Made by a program: the position numbers and the translations under genes
The notes under the pieces: model-generated
Seen by the model: only the letters and a program-made list of their open reading frames with translations
Told to the model about the DNA's origin: nothing
Databases searched by the model: none
NCBI GenBank assembly: GCA_903928285.1
Contig: CAIYQH010000208.1
Coordinates: forward strand, 1-8,129
From: an uncultured Bacteroidales bacterium
Lineage (GTDB): Bacteria; Bacteroidota; Bacteroidia; Bacteroidales; FEN-979
Length of the DNA stretch: 8,129 bases
Direction: 5' to 3'
Shown here: piece after piece, positions 1 to 5,592 of the stretch
How the letters are laid out: each line of letters opens with the position of its first letter
Position numbering within the stretch: the first letter of the stretch is position 1

Positions 1-1
1 A

Positions 2-196
2 GGCGACGAGATCGAGGTAAAACTGATCGAAGTCGATCCCAAGACCGGCAAACTGAAACTCTCCCGCAAGGCGCTTCTTCCCAAGCCCGAAGGTTATGTG
101 GAACGGAAACCGGAACCACGTCCGGAAGGCCGTCCCGACCGTGATCGCGACCGCGACCGCGACCGTGGCGGAGATCATCGTGGCCCTCGCAGGTAA
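2..196 (+). CDS. pnp: Polynucleotide phosphorylase, C-terminal end (partial)
   Basis: The reading frame is open from the left edge to a TAA and gives the last 64 residues of a protein. It begins inside the last strands of an S1 RNA-binding domain (GDEIEVKLIEVDPKTGKLKL, then SRKALLPKPEGY). It ends in a basic, low-complexity tail with five Asp-Arg pairs and a GGDHRGPRR terminus. An S1 domain followed by an Arg/Asp/Gly-rich tail is what I expect at the end of PNPase in Bacteroidota, and rpoD next door supports this because pnp-rpoD is a familiar order there. PNPase degrades RNA 3'-5' by phosphorolysis and also acts in cold and stress RNA turnover. The S1 domain and basic tail would help hold RNA. 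The catalytic RNase PH domains lie outside the window, so ribosomal protein S1 or another S1-domain protein cannot be fully excluded. Confidence 0.8.
   Translation, partial: GDEIEVKLIEVDPKTGKLKLSRKALLPKPEGYVERKPEPRPEGRPDRDRDRDRDRGGDHRGPRR
137..166 (+). repeat. Five-copy hexamer repeat encoding (Asp-Arg)5
   Basis: Five in-frame copies of a GACCGC-like hexamer (GACCGT, GATCGC, GACCGC, GACCGC, GACCGT) encode Asp-Arg five times in the tail of the PNPase. Because the unit is six bases, a gain or loss of copies keeps the frame and changes only the length of the charged tail. Confidence 0.8.
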
Positions 197-218
197 TTAT
201 GTGTAACCTATTGTTGAT

Positions 219-230
219 TTTTACGTAAAA
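219..230. promoter_or_regulatory. 12-bp perfect palindrome upstream of rpoD
   Basis: TTTTACGTAAAA is a perfect inverted repeat in the 70-bp gap between pnp and rpoD, and it ends 36 bp before the rpoD start. Its place suggests a possible operator or part of a promoter region. I could not match the surrounding bases to the Bacteroidota primary promoter pattern (TTTG near -33 and TAnnTTTG near -7). An A/T-rich palindrome of this length can also arise by chance, so the function is inferred from position only. Confidence 0.3.
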
Positions 231-266
231 CACACCGAAAAGAGGCTTAAACCAAACAGCAGTCGC

Positions 267-1130
267 ATGAGGCAGTTAAAAATTACGAAGCAGGTTACCA
301 ACCGTGAAACCGCATCGCTGGACAAGTATCTCCAGGAAATCGGTAAAGTTGAATTGATCACGGCAGATGAAGAGGTGTCGCTTGCCCAGCGTATTAAGCA
401 GGGCGATATGGCCGCCCTTGAGAAGCTGACCAAGGCCAACCTGCGTTTCGTGGTTTCTGTCTCCAAACAATATCAAAACCAGGGATTAAGCCTGCCCGAC
501 CTGATCAACGAGGGCAACCTCGGCCTGATCAAAGCCGCCCAGCGGTTCGACGAAACCCGTGGTTTCAAGTTTATCTCCTATGCCGTTTGGTGGATTCGCC
601 AGTCGATCCTGCAGGCGCTGGCCGAACAGTCGCGTATTGTAAGGTTACCGCTCAACAAGATCGGCTCGATCAACAAGATCAACAAGGCTTATGCCCAACT
701 GGAGCAACAGTATGAGCGCGAGCCCAACGCCGGCGAAATCGCCCTGCTGCTTGAAGTTTCGGAAAATGAGGTCAAGGAGTCGATGCGCAACTCGGGTCGT
801 CATGTATCCATGGATGCGCCCCTGATCCAGGATGAAGACAACACCATGTACGACGTTCTCAGGAGCGAGGAAAACACCACGCCCGACAACGGACTGCTTT
901 ACGAATCGCTGAAGAAGGAGATCGAGCGCGCTGTTTCCACCCTTACCCAGCGGGAAGCCGATGTGATCCGCCTCTATTTCGGACTCAACGGGAGTCACCC
1001 GATGACCCTTGAAGAGATCGGTGAGAAATTCGACCTTACCCGCGAACGGGTTCGCCAGATAAAGGAAAAAGCAATCCGACGCCTGAAACATACCTCCCGT
1101 AGCAAGATCCTGAAAACATACCTGGGATAA
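267..1130 (+). CDS. rpoD: RNA polymerase primary sigma factor RpoD/SigA (short Bacteroidota type)
   Basis: This is the 287-residue housekeeping sigma-70 factor, which directs core RNA polymerase to promoters. Region 1.2 covers about residues 15-47 (DKYLQEIGKVELITADEEV). Region 2, for core binding and -10 recognition and melting, runs about 56-126 and contains ANLRFVVSVSKQYQ, the GLSLPDLINEGNLGLIKA box and RFDETRGFKFISYAVWWIRQ. Region 3 covers about 128-205, and region 4 about 213-276 with the -35 recognition helix-turn-helix (MTLEEIGEKFDLTRERVRQI). Region 1.1 and the large non-conserved insert of proteobacterial RpoD are absent, as is usual for Bacteroidota. The ATG follows an A-rich leader without a clear Shine-Dalgarno site, also normal there. 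It sits 70 bp after pnp and 31 bp before rpe, so co-transcription with rpe is plausible. The full-length frame and intact motifs make the assignment very firm. Confidence 0.97.
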   Translation: MRQLKITKQVTNRETASLDKYLQEIGKVELITADEEVSLAQRIKQGDMAALEKLTKANLRFVVSVSKQYQNQGLSLPDLINEGNLGLIKAAQRFDETRGFKFISYAVWWIRQSILQALAEQSRIVRLPLNKIGSINKINKAYAQLEQQYEREPNAGEIALLLEVSENEVKESMRNSGRHVSMDAPLIQDEDNTMYDVLRSEENTTPDNGLLYESLKKEIERAVSTLTQREADVIRLYFGLNGSHPMTLEEIGEKFDLTRERVRQIKEKAIRRLKHTSRSKILKTYLG

Positions 1131-1161
1131 CGGATCATCTGGAGAAGAATCCCCTGCAATC

Positions 1162-1815
1162 ATGCCCCACCTCGTTGCGCCATCCCTGTTATCGGCCAAT
1201 TTCCTGAACCTGGAAAGGGATGTCGCCATGCTCAATGAAAGCCAGGCTGACTGGTTTCATCTTGATGTGATGGATGGCCTGTTTGTCCCCAACATCTCCT
1301 TTGGATTTCCCATCATTCAACAGATCAGGGGGGCAACAGACAAAATCCTCGATGTTCACCTGATGATCGTGCAGCCTGAACGCTATCTTGAACGGTTTAA
1401 AAAAGCGGGGGCCGACATCATCAGCATTCATGCCGAGGCCTGCAGCAAACCCCTTGAAGCCTTTAAAACCATCCGCGGACTCAATGCAAAAGCCGGGATC
1501 GTCATCAACCCCGAAACGCCAGTTTCAGTTCTGGAACCACTCCTCGACTTCGTTGACATGGTGCTGATCATGTCGGTCCACCCGGGCTTCGGCGGACAGT
1601 CGTTTATCCCCGGAACGATCGGCAAGATCCTCGCAGTAAAAAAGATGTTACAGAACCGTGAAAATGAGTTTCTGATCGAGGTGGATGGCGGTGTTGACCT
1701 TCAGAATGCAGGCCTGCTCATTGATTCGGGAGCCGATATCCTCGTGGCAGGCAATACCATCTTTGCCTCAGCCGACCCACAACAAACCATCCTCCGGCTT
1801 AAAAACATCCGCTGA
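1162..1815 (+). CDS. rpe: Ribulose-phosphate 3-epimerase
   Basis: This 217-residue cytoplasmic enzyme interconverts ribulose 5-phosphate and xylulose 5-phosphate in the pentose phosphate pathway. It has the normal family length and a TIM-barrel layout. The N-terminal APSLLSANF strand (6-14) is followed by HLDVMDGLFVPN (33-44), DVHLMI (64-69), a HAE motif (90-92), the phosphate-binding loop PGFGGQSFIP (141-150), EVDGGV (173-178) and ADILVAGNTIF (191-201). The expected metal and acid/base residues are all present: His33, Asp35, His66 and Asp175. The residue before PGFGG is His140, where many members have Asn. That is probably a harmless variant next to the loop. The gene starts 31 bp after rpoD with no obvious promoter of its own, so it may share the rpoD transcript. 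GGAG at 1141-1144 is 17 bp from the ATG, too far for a good ribosome-binding site. Confidence 0.96.
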   Translation: MPHLVAPSLLSANFLNLERDVAMLNESQADWFHLDVMDGLFVPNISFGFPIIQQIRGATDKILDVHLMIVQPERYLERFKKAGADIISIHAEACSKPLEAFKTIRGLNAKAGIVINPETPVSVLEPLLDFVDMVLIMSVHPGFGGQSFIPGTIGKILAVKKMLQNRENEFLIEVDGGVDLQNAGLLIDSGADILVAGNTIFASADPQQTILRLKNIR

Positions 1816-1877
1816 AAACCCTTTTTCTTGATTTCAGCTCCGGGGCTCACCATTTTTTTGTCTAAATTTACAAAAAA

Positions 1878-2471
1878 ATGTTTCCGGGCATGGATTTCAG
1901 TAAAGCCAGTGAGTATGTTACACAACGACTGCAGAGAGAACTGAGTCCGGAACTGCATTATCACAGTCCCGGGCATACGCTCGATGTTGTCAGTGCAACC
2001 CGCCGCCTGTGCGAAGCCGAACAGGTGGATGTTCATTCAGCGGTTCTGCTTGAAACAGCCGCCCTGTACCACGATACCGGCATGATGTTCCAGTACAGGG
2101 ATCATGAGGAAAAATCGGTCGGACTGGCCCGGAAAACCCTTCCCGGATTTGGTTATTCTCCTGTTGAAATTGATCAGATATCAGCATTGATCTTTGCTAC
2201 CGGAATGCCTCAACGCCCTGTTGATCTTCATGAACAGATCCTTTGTGATGCCGACCTTGATTACCTTGGCCGGGACGACTATTTCATCCGTTCCTACTGC
2301 CTGCGGCTGGAATTACAGCTGACCGGAATGAAAAATACAACCCTGAAGGAATGGATCGGTTACCAGATTGAATTTTTATCACAGCACACCTATTTTTCAC
2401 GATCGGCCAATCGTTTGAGAAATGAAATCAAACGCAGGAACCTGGAGGAGTTAATAAATTTGTTTTCCTGA
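1878..2471 (+). CDS. Small HD-domain phosphohydrolase, substrate unknown
   Basis: The 197-residue protein carries the HD metal-dependent phosphohydrolase signature. This consists of HYHSPGHTLDVV (27-38, with His29 and His33), LYHDTGM (63-69, His65-Asp66 as the HD pair), DHEEKS (75-80) and LCDADLDYLGRDD (122-134), whose Asp124/126/128 cluster supplies the distal metal ligand. HD enzymes hydrolyse nucleotides or other phosphoesters. Nothing here tells which, and there is no attached cyclase, GGDEF or RelA/SpoT synthetase domain. I see no signal peptide or membrane segment, so it is probably cytoplasmic. The C-terminal part (about 155-197) is helical and basic. The ATG at 1878 follows an A-run typical of starts in this phylum; a second ATG at 1890 is possible and would remove only four residues. 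It lies 62 bp after rpe and 86 bp before the stress-protein gene. The HD fold is well supported and the physiological role is unknown. Confidence 0.85.
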   Translation: MFPGMDFSKASEYVTQRLQRELSPELHYHSPGHTLDVVSATRRLCEAEQVDVHSAVLLETAALYHDTGMMFQYRDHEEKSVGLARKTLPGFGYSPVEIDQISALIFATGMPQRPVDLHEQILCDADLDYLGRDDYFIRSYCLRLELQLTGMKNTTLKEWIGYQIEFLSQHTYFSRSANRLRNEIKRRNLEELINLFS

Positions 2472-2557
2472 CAGACAATACTTTACGGAAAACACCTAAC
2501 AACAGAAAAAAACAGAACCTTATATAACATTCGTAATTTTAAACCTACTTAATTTTT

Positions 2558-3439
2558 ATGTCAACATCCAATCAACCTAAAAAGTACAACAATGTTGTCC
2601 TGATTCCGACAGACTTTTCGGAGGTTTGCAGCAACGCAATTTCTCATGGTGTAAAACTGGCCCTGTTCCTTGGTTACAAGGTATGTATCCTGCATATCAT
2701 CAATAAGGAGACCAAAGCTGAGCTGAAAAAGAAAAATGTCGATATTGATTATATCGACTATCGCCTGAAGGAGTATAAAAAATATTACTCTAAAACGTAC
2801 AAGGTTGAAATAGACACGATGGCGGTTGAAGGGAATATTTTTTCGACGATCAGTGATGTTGCAAAGGAGATCAAAGCCAACCTTATGGTTATGGGAACTC
2901 ATGGGAAAGTTGGATTACAGCATGTTTTCGGAAGCTATGCGCTGAAAGTGGTGGTTGAATCGCCGGTCCCGGTGGTAGTAGTACAGAAACGCGCCTTTAA
3001 CAAGGGATATAACAACATTGTCTTCCCGGTTAGCAATGATCTCGAGCCGCGCCAGGCTGTTCACTGGGCGAAGCTGATGGCCAGGCTTTTCTCTGCCAAA
3101 ATCCATATCATCCAATCGCCGGAGAAGGAAACCGGCCGGAAAACCAGCTTAAACATCATTACCAAACAAATTACCGACATTTTTACCGCAGAGGAAATTT
3201 CCTACGTGGTAACGGCAGCCGAAACCGCCAAAGATTTTGCCGAACAGGTAATTTCCTATGGCGTTCTTCATCATGCCGATCTGTTCATGATCATGACCCG
3301 GCCCAACATCGAAGTTGCCGGATTCAGTCTTGCATCGTGGGACGAACGACTGATGTTCAACGATGCGCAAATCCCGGTGATGGGCATCAACCCGGTAGAG
3401 GTCGGCTACCATTACTTTGAATGGTCTATGCTGGCATAA
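2558..3439 (+). CDS. Universal stress protein, two tandem UspA domains
   Basis: This 293-residue cytoplasmic protein has two Usp domains in tandem. Domain 1 (about 12-144) opens with VVLIPTDFSE, which carries the usual nucleotide-contacting Asp, and contains VMGTHGKVGLQHVFGS (111-126). That is the G-xx-G...GS phosphate-binding loop, here with eight residues between the second Gly and the GS. It ends in SPVPVVVVQ. Domain 2 (about 151-280) begins NIVFPVSN and ends QIPVMGINP, but the loop is replaced by MTRPNIEVAGFSLASWDERL, so the nucleotide site appears lost. Paired Usp proteins with one intact and one degenerate half are common in Bacteroidota. They are linked to stress survival, but the molecular role of this one cannot be read from sequence. 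The ATG follows an A/T-rich leader. The stop is 29 bp before the preferred ligA start. Confidence 0.9.
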   Translation: MSTSNQPKKYNNVVLIPTDFSEVCSNAISHGVKLALFLGYKVCILHIINKETKAELKKKNVDIDYIDYRLKEYKKYYSKTYKVEIDTMAVEGNIFSTISDVAKEIKANLMVMGTHGKVGLQHVFGSYALKVVVESPVPVVVVQKRAFNKGYNNIVFPVSNDLEPRQAVHWAKLMARLFSAKIHIIQSPEKETGRKTSLNIITKQITDIFTAEEISYVVTAAETAKDFAEQVISYGVLHHADLFMIMTRPNIEVAGFSLASWDERLMFNDAQIPVMGINPVEVGYHYFEWSMLA

Positions 3440-3455
3440 TTTTATCCATCAAATC

Positions 3456-3460
3456 AGGAG
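3456..3460 (+). promoter_or_regulatory. Shine-Dalgarno-like site that sets the ligA start
   Basis: AGGAG lies eight bases before the ATG at 3469. It supports that start over the ATG at 3421, which lies inside the end of the stress-protein gene and has no such site. A clear purine-rich site is notable because the other starts in this window lack one. Confidence 0.6.
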
Positions 3461-3468
3461 TGGCAAAA

Positions 3469-5523
3469 ATGGATAAACTGCAGGCAATGCAGCGGATGGA
3501 GAGGCTGTCGGAGGAGTTACGGCAGCACAACTACAACTATTATGTGCTGTCGAAGCCAGTCATTGGCGATTATGAATTCGACACGCTGCTCGCCGAACTT
3601 ATCAGCCTCGAAAAGAAATATCCCGAATTTGCCGACCCCTGCTCACCCACGCAGCATGTAGGCGGCGGAATTACCAAAGAGTTCAGGCAGGTGGTACACC
3701 GCTACCCGATGCTGTCGCTTGGCAATACTTACTCGGAGGCGGAGATCCGCGATTTTGAAGAACGGATACACAAGCTCATCGGCGATGAGGTGGAATATGT
3801 GTGCGAGCTGAAATTCGACGGAGTGGCGATAGGCCTTACCTATCGCCAGGGATTGCTGGTACAGGCCGTAACACGCGGCGACGGTATCCAGGGCGACGAT
3901 GTTACCACCAATATCAAAACCATCAGGAGTATACCCATAAAGCTGCGCGGCGAGGGGTATCCTGAAGAATTTGAGATCCGCGGGGAGATCATCCTGCCCC
4001 ACAGCAGTTTTGCCAGGATGAATGAACAACGGATGGAGGATGGGGAGGAACCCTTTGCCAACCCACGCAATGCGGCATCTGGCAGTATCAAGATGCAGGA
4101 TTCGGCCGAGGTTGCAAAGCGCAGGTTGGATGGCTATTTTTACCACCTGCTGGGGAATGATCTCCGTTTTGCTACCCACTATGAAAGCCTTGTTGCTGCA
4201 AAATCCTGGGGATTCAAAGTGTCTGATTTCACTGTACGGTGCAGGTCACTCGACGAAATTTACGATTACCTCAAAACCTGGGACCAGGGCCGGTATGACC
4301 TGCCGTTCGATATCGACGGGATCGTCATCAAGGTCAATGACCTGCGGCAACAGGAGATGCTGGGCTTCACGGCAAAATCGCCACGATGGGCCATCTCCTA
4401 CAAGTTCAAGGCAGAACAGGCGGCCACCCGGCTGTTGTCTGTCGTTTTCCAGGTCGGGCGTACCGGAGCCATCACCCCCGTGGCCAACCTGCAGCCGGTA
4501 CAACTTGCAGGAACCGTCGTCAAACGAGCCTCCCTCCATAACGCCGACATCATCGCCCTGCTCGATGTACGCATCGGCGACATGGTCTTCGTGGAAAAGG
4601 GAGGCGAGATCATCCCCAAGATCACCGGGGTTGACCTTGGTCAGCGCCCTGCCGGCGCCAAGTCGCTTTCCTTTATCAGCACTTGTCCCGAATGCGGAAC
4701 CGCACTAGTAAGGGCAGCGGGCGAAGCAGCCTGGTATTGCCCCAATGAAACGGAATGCCCGCCGCAGATCAAGGGAAAACTGGAGCATTTCATCTCCCGC
4801 AAGGCCATGAACATCGACAGCCTTGGTGAAGGCAAAATCGAGATGCTCTTCGACAACGGCCTCGTACATCATTGCGCCGATCTCTACGATCTGACTTATG
4901 AGCGGATGATCGGCCTCGAAAAATCCTATGGAGCGGCCGACGATAAACGGGAAAAGCGGGTATCGTTCCGCGAAAAGACGGTTACCAACATCCTCAACGG
5001 CATCGCGGAATCGAAGAAGATCGGGTTTGAACGGGTGTTGTATGCAATGGGGATACGGTTTGTCGGCGAAACTGTTGCCAAAAAACTGGCAGCCCATTTT
5101 ATCTCGGTCGACAAACTGACCGCCGCCAGATACGACGAGCTAATCGAAGTTGAGGAGATCGGTGAAAAAATTGCGCAGAGTATCCTCCGCTGGTTTTCAG
5201 AACCGAAAAACATTGAACTCATCAACAGGCTGAAGATCGCCGGCATCCGTTTCGAGATGGCAGAATCGCTGGTCCCCCTGCTGGGCAGCCAGCTGAATGG
5301 CATGACCTTCGTGGTGAGCGGGGTCTTTGAGAATTTTTCGCGGGACGAACTGAAAAAGACCATTGAGTTGCACGGGGGAAAAAACACAGGCTCCATCTCA
5401 GCCAAAACGAGCTACCTGCTGGCCGGGACCAATATGGGGCCCGAAAAACGGAAAAAGGCCGAGAAGCTGGGGGTTCCCATTATTTCGGAGCTTGATTTTG
5501 TGTTGATGGTGAGAGAGGAATAG
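3469..5523 (+). CDS. ligA: NAD-dependent DNA ligase LigA
   Basis: LigA seals nicks in DNA using NAD, joining Okazaki fragments and repair patches. From the ATG at 3469 the protein has 684 residues, close to the usual length of about 670. Domain Ia (1-65) has the NAD-binding HNYNYYVLSKPVIGDYEFD stretch (20-38). The adenylation domain has Lys115 in CELKFDGVA, which forms the enzyme-AMP intermediate. It also has TRGDGIQGDDVT (135-146), FEIRGEI (168-174), ANPRNAASGS (197-206), DGIVIKVN (283-290) and SYKFKAEQ (310-317). The OB fold contains QVGRTGAITPVANLQPV (328-344). A zinc finger has Cys406, Cys409, Cys424 and Cys430. The HhH region covers about 435-600 and a C-terminal BRCT domain about 604-684. 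The frame is also open from an ATG at 3421, which would overlap the upstream gene. That start adds 16 residues with no family counterpart, so I reject it. The gene converges with the secreted-protein gene on the other strand. Confidence 0.97.
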   Translation: MDKLQAMQRMERLSEELRQHNYNYYVLSKPVIGDYEFDTLLAELISLEKKYPEFADPCSPTQHVGGGITKEFRQVVHRYPMLSLGNTYSEAEIRDFEERIHKLIGDEVEYVCELKFDGVAIGLTYRQGLLVQAVTRGDGIQGDDVTTNIKTIRSIPIKLRGEGYPEEFEIRGEIILPHSSFARMNEQRMEDGEEPFANPRNAASGSIKMQDSAEVAKRRLDGYFYHLLGNDLRFATHYESLVAAKSWGFKVSDFTVRCRSLDEIYDYLKTWDQGRYDLPFDIDGIVIKVNDLRQQEMLGFTAKSPRWAISYKFKAEQAATRLLSVVFQVGRTGAITPVANLQPVQLAGTVVKRASLHNADIIALLDVRIGDMVFVEKGGEIIPKITGVDLGQRPAGAKSLSFISTCPECGTALVRAAGEAAWYCPNETECPPQIKGKLEHFISRKAMNIDSLGEGKIEMLFDNGLVHHCADLYDLTYERMIGLEKSYGAADDKREKRVSFREKTVTNILNGIAESKKIGFERVLYAMGIRFVGETVAKKLAAHFISVDKLTAARYDELIEVEEIGEKIAQSILRWFSEPKNIELINRLKIAGIRFEMAESLVPLLGSQLNGMTFVVSGVFENFSRDELKKTIELHGGKNTGSISAKTSYLLAGTNMGPEKRKKAEKLGVPIISELDFVLMVREE

Positions 5524-5528
5524 CCTGT

Positions 5529-5552
5529 CTGGCGCAGGATGCCGGCGATTTT
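5529..5552 (+). terminator. Possible weak terminator after ligA
   Basis: CTGGC and GCCGG can pair (five pairs, one of them G-U) around a seven-base loop, followed by CGATTTT. The stem is short and the T-run has only four bases, so it is a weak candidate. Its place six bases after the ligA stop, between convergent genes, is the main support. Confidence 0.25.
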
Positions 5553-5554
5553 AA

Positions 5555-5580
5555 CCACAATAGGAACATAGGGCACATAG
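5555..5580. repeat. Short degenerate direct repeat (ATAG-ending units)
   Basis: Three adjacent units of eight or nine bases end in ATAG: CCACAATAG, GAACATAG and GGCACATAG. They fill the middle of the 69-bp spacer between the convergent stop codons of ligA and the secreted-protein gene. Similar ACCACAxAG/ACATAG strings are, in my recollection, seen in intergenic DNA of environmental bacteria including Bacteroidota. That is not verified here. No coding role is apparent. Confidence 0.4.
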
Positions 5581-5592
5581 TAGAAACCCTTC

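Noticed and set aside
645..1235. A 196-codon open frame on the - strand across rpoD and the start of rpe
   Set aside because: It is antisense to two highly conserved genes, and its translation shows no recognisable motif.
1835..1859. Possible terminator after rpe: AGCTCCGGGGCT followed by a run of seven T
   Set aside because: The stem has only three or four pairs, and five unpaired bases separate it from the T-run.
1857..1870. TTTG followed by TAAATTTA just before the HD gene, resembling Bacteroidota promoter boxes
   Set aside because: The two boxes are only two bases apart instead of about 19-21. The second would place transcription nearly at the start codon, and its last base does not match the TAnnTTTG pattern.
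2534..2541. TAATTTTA as a -7 box for the stress-protein gene
   Set aside because: The last base mismatches TAnnTTTG and no TTTG lies at the expected distance upstream. The gap is simply A/T-rich.
3643..4179. A 178-codon open frame on the - strand inside ligA
   Set aside because: It is antisense to the adenylation domain of LigA and has no family features.
4022..4708. A 228-codon open frame on the + strand inside ligA
   Set aside because: It lies wholly within the conserved ligase gene in another frame. Its product is rich in Ser, Arg and Pro with no domain, which is typical of an out-of-frame shadow.
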